Assembly: GCA_028290665.1 (NCBI GenBank) | Contig: JAQGJK010000017.1 | Location: 1 to 64,000, forward strand | Reading direction: 5' to 3' | From: Devosia sp. | GTDB taxonomy: Bacteria; Pseudomonadota; Alphaproteobacteria; Rhizobiales; Devosiaceae | DNA: 64,000 nt | Shown here: one piece after another, positions 34,603 to 43,604 of the stretch | Layout of the letters: every line of letters starts with the position of its first letter | How positions within the stretch are numbered: position 1 is the stretch's first letter | Program-made: the position numbers and the translations under genes | Notes under the pieces: model-generated | Database searches by the model: none | What the model was told of the DNA's origin: nothing | What the model saw: the letters and a program-made list of their open reading frames with translations, nothing else

Positions 34603-35235
34603 CTAGTTTATCCGCAGGTTCTGCTGGACCACGCTCAGCATTTCCTGGGACGCGGCGAACTCCACGGCGACACCGTCCTGGAAGTGCCGCACCACTCGCG
34701 CCCGCATGCGGCCAAGGGTTACCGGGGTGCCCATGGCGGGGCGGACGGCCAGTTCAATGGCGGCGCCCGAGAGCGAGATATCGATGATCTTGCAATTGTA
34801 GCGGCGGCCGTCGTCGAGCACGACTGTCGAGTGGCGGTTGTCGGGAACGACGCGCTCGTGGCGGCGATCCTCGGGGAGGTTGAGGATCTCCTTGTTGGCG
34901 AGCCAGGTCAGCTGCGCGCTCATCTTGTCGCGCTTGCGCGGGCTGGCGGAGACTTCCATCAGGAAGCCGCCTTCGACGCCTTCGAGGATGACGCCTTCGA
35001 TGCGGCCGATGTGATCGAGATAGGCGATGATCTTTTCACCGACATTGCCGGCGACGGGCGCGACGACGACGGCGTCACCGGGCGACATTTCGAGGACCTG
35101 GCAGGGGAATTCGCGGCGGTCGGCGAGCATGTAGCGGCCGAGCACGGAAATTTTCACGCGCTGGAAGCGCGGCATGTCGGCCTGGCTGCGCTTGCGCGCC
35201 ACAACGGGGCGAGTGGGGAGATCGTCGCTGAGCAT
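34603..35235 (-). CDS. tandem PilZ-domain protein
   Basis: About 210 residues. The C-terminal PilZ domain carries both c-di-GMP motifs, RRHER and DISLSGA. The N-terminal half (RFQRVKISVLGRYML, then EMSPGDAVVVAP) looks like a second PilZ domain with a degenerate second motif. The start is uncertain: ATG at 35235 was taken, but an in-frame GTG at 35277 is possible, and neither has a strong ribosome site. It likely senses c-di-GMP in the cytoplasm. Confidence 0.8.
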   Translation of the reverse strand: MLSDDLPTRPVVARKRSQADMPRFQRVKISVLGRYMLADRREFPCQVLEMSPGDAVVVAPVAGNVGEKIIAYLDHIGRIEGVILEGVEGGFLMEVSASPRKRDKMSAQLTWLANKEILNLPEDRRHERVVPDNRHSTVVLDDGRRYNCKIIDISLSGAAIELAVRPAMGTPVTLGRMRARVVRHFQDGVAVEFAASQEMLSVVQQNLRIN

Positions 35236-35299
35236 GGTGGGAACCGTAGTTGTGGTACCGGAGGCGGACACAAGCACGGTAACCAGTCTTGGTTAACCC

Positions 35300-35962
35300 T
35301 TAGTAAGATTCCGACCGGCCGCCGTCGATTACCGCGAGGTGCGCGTAGCGGCGCGCGGAGCGGCCATAAACCGTCGCGGCGGTCGGGGCAGGCGGGATGC
35401 CGGAGGCGAACACCACCTCGTTGGCGACCGAGGACGAAATGTCGCGGGCCATTTCCTCGAGCGAGACATCGTCGGGCCAGATCAGCCGGAGGCCGGTGAT
35501 GCGCTGTTCGAGGATTGGCTGGGTGCCGAACCAGTATGGTTCGTCGAACGCCGTCAGGGCGCCGAGCAGGCGGGTTTGGGTGGTGCCATTGTGACGGAGC
35601 GGCAGCAGCACGGTTTCGAAGTTAACCTTGGTGCCGAGAGCGGTGGTGCCCTGGAAACTGACCAGCGCCACGGCATGATCCTCGGTAACGGCGCGGATCA
35701 GGGTTTCGACGGCATCGCGATCGCGGACGTGCCAGAGCTTGGAGAACGAGCGGCCCTTCAGTTCGCGGCAATAGGCGGTGCAGAGGTGGGAGCCGGCGAG
35801 GCGGAAGGTGAATTCATTGTCGTCGTCGAGTTCGAGGATGAACGTGTTGCCAAGAGCCTCGCGGATGCGGGCGGGGTCGATGTCGCGACGGTCGGGCGCA
35901 CTGCGGGCGCCCCGTAGCCTATTCCAGTAGTCATAAAGCGCTTTGGTGCTGGCTTTTTGCAT
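35300..35962 (-). CDS. PAS_5 family protein
   Basis: A 220-residue alphaproteobacterial protein of the PAS_5 type, with LYDYWNRLRGARSAPDRRDIDP at the N-terminus and a PAS-like core (FRLAGSHLCTAYCRELKGRSF). The ligand and partner are unknown. It lies just upstream of the PilZ gene on the same strand and could be coregulated. Confidence 0.85.
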   Translation of the reverse strand: MQKASTKALYDYWNRLRGARSAPDRRDIDPARIREALGNTFILELDDDNEFTFRLAGSHLCTAYCRELKGRSFSKLWHVRDRDAVETLIRAVTEDHAVALVSFQGTTALGTKVNFETVLLPLRHNGTTQTRLLGALTAFDEPYWFGTQPILEQRITGLRLIWPDDVSLEEMARDISSSVANEVVFASGIPPAPTAATVYGRSARRYAHLAVIDGGRSESY

Positions 35963-36146
35963 AGTTTTCGACCCGTTCCCGCCAGCCGCAAATTCTCAAC
36001 GAATCCGCTGCGCATTTGCCCAACGCCAAACTGCCAAAAGCGTGCGGTAAAAGCGCTCTTAAACATTGGTTAAGGTTAATGCCGGCGCGCCATGTTGATA
36101 AACCCGGGGAACAGTGCGAATTGCCGCCTTCGGTCAAGGAGTTGCC

Positions 36147-36908
36147 ATGAGCGACGCGAACGAAGGCGACTCGCAGGAATCGCCGGTGGAAAAATCGCCC
36201 GGTCGCGAGCCGGTGTTTTTGCTGCCAAATGCGGTGACGGCGGGGATCGGGCTGCTGGTCGCGGTGCATCTGGCGCGGCAGTTCGTGTTGACGCCGGATG
36301 GCGACGAGAACCTGTTGGTGTGGTTTGCCTTCGTGCCGACGCGGCTGTTCCTGCCGGCGGGGGTGCTGCCGGGCGACTGGCTGCCGCTGCTGTGGACGCC
36401 GGTGACGCACGGGTTGCTGCATGCGGACTGGATGCATCTGATCTTCAACACCGCGTGGTTTGCGATCTTCGGGACGCCGGTGGCGCGGCGCTATGGCTGG
36501 GCGGGGTTTCTCGTGATCCTGCTGGCCTCGGCGATCGCCGGCGCGCTGGCCTTCCTGCTGGCGGCGATCGGCGCAACGAGCCTGCAAATCCTGATCGGTG
36601 CATCGGGCGCGGTGGCGGGACTGACGGGGGCAGCGGTGCGGTTCATTTTCCAGGCGCCAGTGATCGTCACGGAGCCCGAAACCGGGCGACGTTACCTCGT
36701 GGCGCGACGGGCGGCGACCATCCGGGAAATGCTGGCGCATAAGCAGGCGCGGGCGTTTACCGTGCTGTGGCTGGTGCTGAACGCCGCGGTGCCGCTGTTA
36801 CCGCTGCTTGGTGGCGGCACGGTGGAGATCGCCTGGCAGGCGCATCTCGGGGGATTTTTTGCCGGGTTTTTCCTCGTGCCATGGCTCGAACGACGGAGTG
36901 CCGGATGA
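36147..36908 (+). CDS. rhomboid family intramembrane serine protease
   Basis: A 253-residue membrane protein with about six spans. The catalytic Ser is in IGASGAVAGL and the His in WQAHLGGFFAG; the WTPVTHGLLHADWMHLIFN loop holds the conserved His-Asn pattern. ATG at 36147 follows AAGGAG. Its stop overlaps the slyX start (ATGA). Confidence 0.92.
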   Translation: MSDANEGDSQESPVEKSPGREPVFLLPNAVTAGIGLLVAVHLARQFVLTPDGDENLLVWFAFVPTRLFLPAGVLPGDWLPLLWTPVTHGLLHADWMHLIFNTAWFAIFGTPVARRYGWAGFLVILLASAIAGALAFLLAAIGATSLQILIGASGAVAGLTGAAVRFIFQAPVIVTEPETGRRYLVARRAATIREMLAHKQARAFTVLWLVLNAAVPLLPLLGGGTVEIAWQAHLGGFFAGFFLVPWLERRSAG

Positions 36909-37117
36909 CCGACGTTAGCGAACGGCTCGAAAAACTCGAAATGCTCGCCGCCTATCAGGAGCAGGCGATCGAGGAACTCAACGGCATCGTCACCGAACAG
37001 TGGAAAGAGATTTCGGCGCTGCGCCGCCTCGCGGGTAATCTCGGCGAGCGACTGCGGGAACTCGGCGACAATCCGGTGTTTGCCGGGGCCGCGGAGCCGC
37101 CGCCGCCGCATTACTGA
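36905..37117 (+). CDS. slyX: SlyX family protein
   Basis: A 70-residue coiled-coil protein: [20 protein letters not shown], then [14 protein letters not shown], ending PPPPHY as in other SlyX proteins. Function unknown. Its start overlaps the rhomboid stop by 4 bp, and its end overlaps the convergent hisI end by 7 bp. Confidence 0.9.
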   Translation: MTDVSERLEKLEMLAAYQEQAIEELNGIVTEQWKEISALRRLAGNLGERLRELGDNPVFAGAAEPPPPHY

Positions 37118-37554
37118 GTGCGGTAGACGGTTTTGGGGTCGAAGAGGCGCGGCTCGCCGGTGTCGATGAGCGCGCTGCCTTCGACGCGGCGATAGAAACA
37201 CGTGCGACGGCCGGTGTGGCAGGCGGCGCCACGGCCTGTTTGATGGACGGTAACGAGCAGCGCGTCCTGATCGCAATCGGTGCGGATCTCGACGAGACGC
37301 TGGATTTCGCCGGAGGTTTCGCCCTTTTTCCAGAGGGAGTTCCGCGAGCGCGACCAATAGTGGACCTCGCCGGTTTCGAGCGTCAGCGACAGGGCCTCGG
37401 CGTTCATGTGGGCGACCATCAGCACGGCGTTATCGGTGGCGTCGATGGCAATGGCAGTGATCAGGCCGGTGGCGTCGAAGCGCGGGGCAAACAGCCTGCC
37501 CTCCTCGAGCGCGTCGTGATCAAGAGTCGCGGGGTCGGTAAAGGCAAGCGGCAT
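37111..37554 (-). CDS. hisI: phosphoribosyl-AMP cyclohydrolase
   Basis: Third step of histidine synthesis, opening the purine ring of PR-AMP. The 147-residue product has [30 protein letters not shown], the zinc/magnesium motif DCDQDALL and the zinc cysteines in [12 protein letters not shown]. It is a stand-alone HisI without the HisE pyrophosphohydrolase domain, as usual in alphaproteobacteria. Confidence 0.95.
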   Translation of the reverse strand: MPLAFTDPATLDHDALEEGRLFAPRFDATGLITAIAIDATDNAVLMVAHMNAEALSLTLETGEVHYWSRSRNSLWKKGETSGEIQRLVEIRTDCDQDALLVTVHQTGRGAACHTGRRTCFYRRVEGSALIDTGEPRLFDPKTVYRTQ

Positions 37555-37651
37555 GGCGGGTATCCTTGGCGGATCGCTTGATACGCCTGCGCGCGGAGAG
37601 GTGAAAGCCCGTGACCTTGTTGATCGGGCCGCATGGGACCATATTTGCGGC

Positions 37652-38374
37652 GTGGGGGACCAGAACGTGGCCGGAGCCGACAGATCGAAGCCGCTGACGC
37701 CGACGGGTGGGTCACCATCGGGCAGCGTTGCCGACTTCATATCCAAGGTCAAAGCGCTCGGCGATGTGGCGCCCGGCGAGGGCCGTGGCCGGTTGCTGTT
37801 TGCACTCGATGCGACGATGAGCCGGCAGCCGACCTGGGATCTGGCGTGTTCGCTGCAGGGTGAGATGTTCAAGGCGGTGGGCGGCGTCGGGCTCGATGTG
37901 CAGTTGCTGTATTTCCGCGGCATCGGCGAATGCCGGGCCTCGAAATGGGTCGGCGATGCGAGCAAGTTGCAGCAATTGATGACCGCGATCGCGGTGCGCG
38001 GCGGGCAGACGCAAATTTCCAAGGTGTTTTCGCACGCCCGGGCCGAGCATTCGAAGCGGAAGATCAACGCCGTGGTTTATGTCGGCGACGCCATGGAAGA
38101 AGAGGTCGACCGGCTGGTGCAGAAGGCCGGTGAGCTGGGGCTGCTAGGGTGTCCGGTGTTCGTGTTCCAAGAGGGGCGCGATGCTTCGGCTGAGCGGGCG
38201 TTCAAGGAGTTTGCGCGGGTGAGCAAGGGCGCCTATGCGCGGTTCGACACCAATGCACCCAAAGAATTAGCGGCGCTGCTGCGGGCGGTGGCCGCTTATG
38301 CCGCGGGCGGGCGGAAATCGCTGCAGCTTGAGGGCACGGCGACGGCCAAACTGCTGCTGGAGCAGCTCAAATGA
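37652..38374 (+). CDS. VWA-domain protein coupled to a J-domain protein
   Basis: About 240 residues with a von Willebrand factor A-like fold. The metal site appears as [10 protein letters not shown] (a DxTxS variant of DxSxS), and a further Asp is in [15 protein letters not shown]. The last part, [13 protein letters not shown], is compact. The start is uncertain: I took GTG at 37652, since the frame further left overlaps hisI antisense. The stop overlaps the J-domain gene start by 4 bp. No secretion signal is seen, so it is probably cytoplasmic. Function unknown. Confidence 0.7.
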   Translation: MGDQNVAGADRSKPLTPTGGSPSGSVADFISKVKALGDVAPGEGRGRLLFALDATMSRQPTWDLACSLQGEMFKAVGGVGLDVQLLYFRGIGECRASKWVGDASKLQQLMTAIAVRGGQTQISKVFSHARAEHSKRKINAVVYVGDAMEEEVDRLVQKAGELGLLGCPVFVFQEGRDASAERAFKEFARVSKGAYARFDTNAPKELAALLRAVAAYAAGGRKSLQLEGTATAKLLLEQLK

Positions 38375-39075
38375 TCTACGCAATTGCCGGCGGTGTGCTG
38401 CTGCTCGGCGCCTGGTATTTATGGCGGCTGTATCTCACGGCGGATATCCGGAAGATCGTCAAGGCAATGCGCTGGTTTGCCGGTGCGGCGGTGGCGGCGT
38501 TGACGCTGTTCCTGCTGTTTCGCGGGCAGATTTTCATTGCCACGATTACCGGGCCGATTGCCTACGGGATTTTCACCAACGGGCGGATCGGGCGGTTCAG
38601 CTTTGGGTCGGATGCGCCCAGTGGCGATACGGCTTCGACGGTCAAGAGTCGGTTTTTCGCGATGACGCTCGACCATGACAGCGGCGAGGTCGTCGGGCGG
38701 GTGATCGGTGGGCGGTTCAAGGGGCGCGACTTGTTCGATCTTGGCGAGGACGAGACGCGGCTGTTGCTAGCGGAGATCGGCGGCGACGCCGACAGCCTGT
38801 CGCTCCTGGAGACGTGGCTCGACCGCAATAGGGCGGGTTGGCGCGAGTATTTCGGAGAAAGCGAAGCCGGGCCGGCGGCGGCAGGGGTAGCGGCCGATCC
38901 GGATGCGGAAGCGTTCGAGGTGCTGGGGCTTGAGCCGGGAGCGGGTCCCGAGGAGATTCGCGCGGCGCATCGCGGCTTGATGATGAAGCTGCATCCGGAC
39001 CAGGGTGGGTCGAATTATTTGGCCACGAAGATCAATGCTGCCAAGGATCAGTTGTTGAGGAAGAGGCGGGTTTAG
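38371..39075 (+). CDS. membrane-anchored protein with C-terminal J domain
   Basis: A 234-residue protein. Two hydrophobic segments lie within the first 65 residues (AIAGGVLLLGAWYLWRLYL and WFAGAAVAALTLFLLF). A linker follows, and a C-terminal J domain starts about residue 185 (AFEVLGLEPGAGPEEIRAAHRG) with the HPD motif in KLHPDQGGS. The J domain would recruit DnaK to a membrane site. This N-anchored, C-terminal-J arrangement recalls Pam18/DjlA-like proteins. It is translationally coupled to the VWA gene (ATGA). Confidence 0.85.
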   Translation: MIYAIAGGVLLLGAWYLWRLYLTADIRKIVKAMRWFAGAAVAALTLFLLFRGQIFIATITGPIAYGIFTNGRIGRFSFGSDAPSGDTASTVKSRFFAMTLDHDSGEVVGRVIGGRFKGRDLFDLGEDETRLLLAEIGGDADSLSLLETWLDRNRAGWREYFGESEAGPAAAGVAADPDAEAFEVLGLEPGAGPEEIRAAHRGLMMKLHPDQGGSNYLATKINAAKDQLLRKRRV

Positions 39076-39107
39076 GGGGCTACCGGAGCCTCGCCGCGTG
39101 CACTTTC

Positions 39108-39183
39108 GTCTTTCCCGCGAAAGCGGGAATCTCGGTTTGCTTTACCATCCGTAAACAGAGATCCCCGCGTTCGCGAGGATGAC
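39108..39183. repeat. long intergenic repeat, copy 2 (inverted)
   Basis: The reverse complement of the units at 23717 and 43466: tttcccgcgaaagcgggaat, a variable middle, then agagatccccgcgttcgcga. A further half copy (gggtccccgcttccgcaggg) lies near 39268-39290. The region 39076-39343 holds no gene. Confidence 0.85.
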
Positions 39184-39343
39184 TGGGGGTGGGGGAGTGG
39201 CTGCGTATACAGCTGCCTTGGTATCGAGTGCTTTGGTGGAGCGAACTGTGCTTTTGGTTCTAGCTGGGTCCCCGCTTCCGCAGGGATAGCGAAGTAGTAG
39301 TGGTAGATTCGGGGTACGCCGCGAAGCTAAAATAAGTGCTGCT

Positions 39344-39964
39344 TCAGCGGCGAGACATCAGGGCGAAGAAGCGGTCTTGTTCATGGCGATCTTCAGCGAA
39401 GACGCCGGTGAAGCGCTGGGTGGTGGTAATGGCGCCATGGGCCCGGACGCCGCGCATGGTCATGCACATGTGCTCGGCCTCGATCATCACCGCTGCGCCG
39501 CGCGGATTGAGGTGCTCGTTGACGGCATCGATAATCTGGGCGGTGAGGTTCTCCTGCACCTGCAGGCGGCGGGCAAAGATTTCGACCAGCCGGGCGAGCT
39601 TTGACAACCCGACGACGCCATCATGCGGCAGGTAGGCGATGTGGACCTTGCCGATGAACGGCACCATGTGGTGCTCGCAGTGGGACGCGAACGGGATGTC
39701 CCTGACCAGCACGATGTCATCGTAGCCGCCGACGTCCTTGAAGGTGCGCTTCAGCGTTTCGCCGGCATCCTGTTGGTACCCGGAAAAGAATTCGCCGTAG
39801 GCCCGGGCAACGCGGGCGGGGGTTTCGAGCAGGCCTTCACGGGTTGGATCGTCGCCAGCCCAGGCGATCAGCGTGCGCACGGCGGCTTCGGCCTCGGCCT
39901 GGGTGGGGCGGGGCGCTGGACGCTTCGGCGTGCCGATGACGTCACGCTTGATCTTGACATCCAT
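39344..39964 (-). CDS. folE: GTP cyclohydrolase I
   Basis: Converts GTP to dihydroneopterin triphosphate for folate and pterin cofactors. The 206-residue product has [19 protein letters not shown], zinc and catalytic motifs [20 protein letters not shown], and [14 protein letters not shown] with the second zinc Cys. ATG at 39964 follows GAGGAA. It is divergent from the NifU-like gene. Confidence 0.96.
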   Translation of the reverse strand: MDVKIKRDVIGTPKRPAPRPTQAEAEAAVRTLIAWAGDDPTREGLLETPARVARAYGEFFSGYQQDAGETLKRTFKDVGGYDDIVLVRDIPFASHCEHHMVPFIGKVHIAYLPHDGVVGLSKLARLVEIFARRLQVQENLTAQIIDAVNEHLNPRGAAVMIEAEHMCMTMRGVRAHGAITTTQRFTGVFAEDRHEQDRFFALMSRR

Positions 39965-40106
39965 GCTGGTTCCTCGCGGTGACGCTGCTGCGTGGAGATA
40001 CGGTGGCGCTGCGGGCACGGACCATGGGGCCCGGCACTTTCCGCGCCGCCTCCGTCACCTTATATAGTGTCCGCTGCCAACCCCCAAGAGCCGGTTAGTG
40101 AGTGCG

Positions 40107-40547
40107 ATGGACCTGAGCGATCTCTACTCGGACAAGATCCTCGAAATTGCCATGCACCTGCCGGCAGCGGCGCGGTTAGCCGATGCGGATGGCTCGGCGC
40201 GGAAAGTCAGCCGGGTCTGCGGCTCGGTGATCGAGGTCGATGTCAAACTGCGGGATGGCGTCGTGGCCGAGTATGGCGCCGATGTCAGCGCCTGCGCGCT
40301 GGGGCAGACTTCGGCGGCGGTGATGGCGCAACATGTAGTCGGGTCGACGCCCGATGAACTGCGGGCGCTCCGTACGCAAATGCACACCATGCTCAAGGAC
40401 AATGGCACGCCGCCGACCGGTAAATGGGCTGACCTGCGGTATCTCGAAGCGGTGCGGGAGTATCGGCCGCGGCATATGTCGACGCTGCTAGTGTTCGACG
40501 CCGTGGTCGACGCCGTCGAAGCGGCCGAACGGGCTGTGGTGCCGTGA
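40107..40547 (+). CDS. NifU/IscU-like iron-sulfur scaffold protein lacking the third cysteine
   Basis: About 146 residues resembling IscU/SufU scaffolds. Cysteines are found in VCGSVIEVD and SACALGQTS, but the third scaffold cysteine position (RxxCxxL in IscU) reads RPRHMSTLL. This two-Cys form is what I recall from other alphaproteobacteria; whether it builds clusters is uncertain. ATG at 40107 was chosen; GTG at 40098 is possible. Its stop overlaps the yidD start (GTGA). Confidence 0.8.
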   Translation: MDLSDLYSDKILEIAMHLPAAARLADADGSARKVSRVCGSVIEVDVKLRDGVVAEYGADVSACALGQTSAAVMAQHVVGSTPDELRALRTQMHTMLKDNGTPPTGKWADLRYLEAVREYRPRHMSTLLVFDAVVDAVEAAERAVVP

Positions 40548-40843
40548 GCGGGTTCTGGCGGGCGGTGGACTATCCGTTTAAGCTGACGGCGTTCGGGCTG
40601 ATCCAGGTGTATCGGCACTCGCTGTCGATGTTCACGGGCCGCAATTGCCGGCATGCCCCGAGCTGTTCGGAATTCACCCGCGATGCGATCTGGCAACACG
40701 GCTTCTGGCCGGGAGGCTGGATGGGGCTGGCACGGATCGTCCGCTGCCGTCCGGGGGGGACGCACGGGTACGATCCGGTGCCGGAGTCGGTGCCGGCCAC
40801 GGCGCAGTGGTATCAGCCGTGGCGGTATGGGCGGTGGCAGTAG
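40544..40843 (+). CDS. yidD: membrane protein insertion efficiency factor
   Basis: A 99-residue small protein that aids YidC-dependent membrane insertion. The family motifs are complete: FGLIQVYRHSLSMFTGRNCRHAPSCSEFTRDAI, then GGWMGLARIVRCRPGGTHGYDPVP. GTG start overlapping the previous stop. Unlike E. coli yidD, it is not beside rpmH/yidC but in the thrS neighbourhood. Confidence 0.93.
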   Translation: MSGFWRAVDYPFKLTAFGLIQVYRHSLSMFTGRNCRHAPSCSEFTRDAIWQHGFWPGGWMGLARIVRCRPGGTHGYDPVPESVPATAQWYQPWRYGRWQ

Positions 40844-40857
40844 GGCAGGAGGTAGCT

Positions 40858-41322
40858 GTGGCCGACAAGCGGGTCGATAGTGCAGAGCGCGTGATCGATG
40901 CACCGGCGGGCAAAATCTATGCGGCGCTGACCGAGGCCGAGGCACGGAAACAATGGTTGCCGCTGACCGGAATGACCGGGCGCTTCGAGCGGTTCGACGC
41001 CTCGGTCGGTGGCGGCTATCGAATGGTGCTGATGTATGGGGACGCGGCAAATGCGCCGGGCAAGAGTTCGGCGGCTGAGGACATCGTTGAAGCGCGTTTC
41101 GTCGCGCTGAATCCGGGGCGCCTGGTGGCGGAGGCCGTTGATTTCGTGTCCGATGACCCGGCTTTCACCGGCACCATGACGATGATCTGGGAACTGGTCG
41201 GCACCGCTGATGGCACGCGGGTGACGATCACCGCGCGTGACGTGCCCCCGGGGATCAGCAAGGCCGACCATGATGCGGGACTGAACTCGTCGCTGGATAA
41301 TCTGGCGGCGTATGTCGCGTAG
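40858..41322 (+). CDS. SRPBCC family protein (AHSA1-like)
   Basis: A 154-residue START/Bet v1-fold protein. It opens with ERVIDAPAGKIYAALTEAEARKQWLP and ends GISKADHDAGLNSSLDNLAAYV, both typical of AHSA1-type polyketide-cyclase-like proteins. GTG at 40858 follows AGGAGG. Ligand unknown. It sits 14 bp after yidD, probably in the same operon. Confidence 0.87.
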   Translation: MADKRVDSAERVIDAPAGKIYAALTEAEARKQWLPLTGMTGRFERFDASVGGGYRMVLMYGDAANAPGKSSAAEDIVEARFVALNPGRLVAEAVDFVSDDPAFTGTMTMIWELVGTADGTRVTITARDVPPGISKADHDAGLNSSLDNLAAYVA

Positions 41323-41421
41323 CACGACCGCGCCGGTCTGGATGACAGTGCGCCTCGCACCATGCTAGAGACCCGCCCGGCTTCGCGACCCTAGCAGGCT
41401 ACAAACTCATTGGAGCAGACC

Positions 41422-43395
41422 ATGACGATCAAGGTGACGTTTCCCGACGGTGCGGTTCACGATTATGCGCGTGGCACCACCGGGACCGCCGTGGTCGAGG
41501 GCATCTCGACGAGCCTCGCGAAGAAGACCGTGGCGATGAAATGGAACGGCGTGCTGGCCGATCTCGCCGATCCGCTGCAGGCCGATGGGCGGATCGAATT
41601 CGTCATGCGCGACAGTGCCGATGGGCTCGGGCTGATCCGGCATGATGCGGCGCATGTGCTGGCGGAGGCCGTACAGGAGCTATGGCCGACGACGCAGGTG
41701 ACCATCGGGCCGGTGATCGAAAACGGGTTCTATTACGATTTCAAGCGCGAGACGCCGTTCGGCGAGGATGATTTCCCGGTCATCGAAAAGAAGATGAGCG
41801 AAATCATCCAGCGCGGCGCGGCGTTCACCAAGGAGGTGTGGACGCGCGACGAGACCAAGCGGGTGTTTGCCGCCAAGGGCGAGGACTTCAAGGTCGAACT
41901 GGTGGATGCGATTCCGGCAGACCAGATGATCAAGATCTACAAGCAGGGGCAGTGGTTCGATCTGTGTCGCGGGCCGCATATGCGGTCGACGAAGGATGTC
42001 GGGCAGGCGTTCAAGCTGACCAAGGTGGCGGGCGCCTATTGGCGGGGCGATAGCCGCAACCCGGTGCTGAGCCGGATTTATGGCACGGCCTTCGCCAATC
42101 AGAAGGAACTCGATGACTATCTGCACATGATGGAGGAGGCGGAGAAGCGCGACCATCGCAAGATCGGCCGCGACCTCGACCTGTTCCATATGCAGGAGGA
42201 GGCGCAGGGCAGCGTGTTCTGGCATCCCAAGGGCTTCGTCATCTACAACCAGATGGAAGAGTATATCCGCCGCCGGGTGAATGGCGCGGGGTATCAGGAA
42301 GTCAAGACGCCGCAGCTGATGAGCTCGAAGTTCTGGGAGGCGTCGGGGCACTGGGGCAAGTATCGCGAGAACATGTTCGTCGTGCCCGACGAAGTACCGG
42401 GGACCGAGGAAGAAGGTCCGGTGCTGTCGGGCAAGGGCGATCTGATGGCGCTGAAGCCGATGAACTGTCCGGCCCACATCCAGATTTTCAATCAGGGCAC
42501 CAAGAGCTATCGCGACCTGCCGCTGCGGATGGCCGAGTTCGGCTGCTGTCATCGCAACGAGGCGCATGGCGCGCTGCACGGGCTGATGCGGGTGCGGCAG
42601 ATGACGCAGGACGACGCGCATATCTTCTGCCGCGAAGACCAGATCCAGGGCGAGACCGAGCACTTCGTGCACCTGCTGTATTCGGTGTACCAGGACATGG
42701 GCTTCGATGACGTGGTCATCAAGCTGGCGACGCGGCCGGAAAAGTTCGGCGGCACCATCGAGCGCTGGGACGCGGCCGAGAAGGCGCTGGGCGATGCGCT
42801 GCGGGCCACCGGCTATGATTTCGAAATCGCCGAAGGCGAGGGGGCGTTTTATGCGCCCAAACTCGAATTCCACTTGAAGGACGCCATCGGGCGATCGTGG
42901 CAGGTCGGGACGCTGCAGCTCGATTATGTGCTGCCGGAACGGCTCGACGCGGCTTACGTCGCCGAAGACGGCTCGCGCCAATATGCGGTGATGCTGCACC
43001 GGGCGATCCTCGGGTCGCTGGAGCGGTTCATCGGCATGATGATCGAGAGCTATGCCGGCCGGATGCCGATGTGGCTGGCGCCGGTGCAGGTGGTGGTGGC
43101 GACCATCGTTTCGGATGCCGACGATTATGCCGAGGGGCTGGTACGGCAGTTGAAGGCGGCGGGGATTCGGGCCGAACTCGACGTGCGCAACGAGAAGATC
43201 AACTACAAGGTGCGCGAGCACTCGGTGCAGAAAGTGCCGCTGCTGTTCGTCGTCGGCAAGCGCGAGGCCGAGGAGGGCGCGGTGTCGGTCCGCCGGCTCG
43301 GGACCGAAGGGCAGCGGGTGATGGCGGCGGATGTGGCAATTGCCGAGCTGACCGCCGAGGTCGTGCCGCCGGATTTGAGGGCGCGGGCTGCCTGA
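41422..43395 (+). CDS. thrS: threonyl-tRNA synthetase
   Basis: Charges tRNA-Thr. The 657-residue product has an N-terminal TGS domain ([17 protein letters not shown]), an editing domain with [16 protein letters not shown] and HIGPV-type [14 protein letters not shown], and a class II catalytic core with zinc ligands in [10 protein letters not shown] and the motif-2 region [20 protein letters not shown]. The anticodon-binding domain starts about [16 protein letters not shown] at 41422 has GGAG upstream; a TTG at 41410 was rejected. Confidence 0.97.
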   Translation: MTIKVTFPDGAVHDYARGTTGTAVVEGISTSLAKKTVAMKWNGVLADLADPLQADGRIEFVMRDSADGLGLIRHDAAHVLAEAVQELWPTTQVTIGPVIENGFYYDFKRETPFGEDDFPVIEKKMSEIIQRGAAFTKEVWTRDETKRVFAAKGEDFKVELVDAIPADQMIKIYKQGQWFDLCRGPHMRSTKDVGQAFKLTKVAGAYWRGDSRNPVLSRIYGTAFANQKELDDYLHMMEEAEKRDHRKIGRDLDLFHMQEEAQGSVFWHPKGFVIYNQMEEYIRRRVNGAGYQEVKTPQLMSSKFWEASGHWGKYRENMFVVPDEVPGTEEEGPVLSGKGDLMALKPMNCPAHIQIFNQGTKSYRDLPLRMAEFGCCHRNEAHGALHGLMRVRQMTQDDAHIFCREDQIQGETEHFVHLLYSVYQDMGFDDVVIKLATRPEKFGGTIERWDAAEKALGDALRATGYDFEIAEGEGAFYAPKLEFHLKDAIGRSWQVGTLQLDYVLPERLDAAYVAEDGSRQYAVMLHRAILGSLERFIGMMIESYAGRMPMWLAPVQVVVATIVSDADDYAEGLVRQLKAAGIRAELDVRNEKINYKVREHSVQKVPLLFVVGKREAEEGAVSVRRLGTEGQRVMAADVAIAELTAEVVPPDLRARAA

Positions 43396-43465
43396 GGGGT
43401 GTGGCACATGGGCGTTCCCACACACTCAGTCGGCCGCTTTTCCCACTCGGCCATCCCTCCACACA

Positions 43466-43556
43466 GTCATCCTCGCGAACGCGGGGATCTCTGTTTGACG
43501 GCGGACAACTGAAACGGAGATTCCCGCTTTCGCGGGAATGACAGGGGTGGGTGTGG
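43466..43556. repeat. long intergenic repeat, copy 3
   Basis: Same orientation as the 23717 unit: gtcatcctcgcgaacgcggg, a variable middle (tttgacggcggacaact), then gaaacggagattcccgcttt and gcgggaatgac, and ggtgggtgtgg. It lies between the convergent thrS and cyclase genes. Confidence 0.85.
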
Positions 43557-43604
43557 CAGGGTTGCATTACATCACTGCCCCTTGGTCGCCGCCTGCGGAT
43601 CGAC

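Noticed and set aside
36069-36082. A CtrA site upstream of the rhomboid gene
   Set aside because: The two TTAA motifs are separated by 2 bp and not 7 bp, which does not fit the consensus.
41680-43425. A 581-codon minus-strand frame
   Set aside because: It is a shadow of thrS, whose catalytic motifs are intact on the plus strand.
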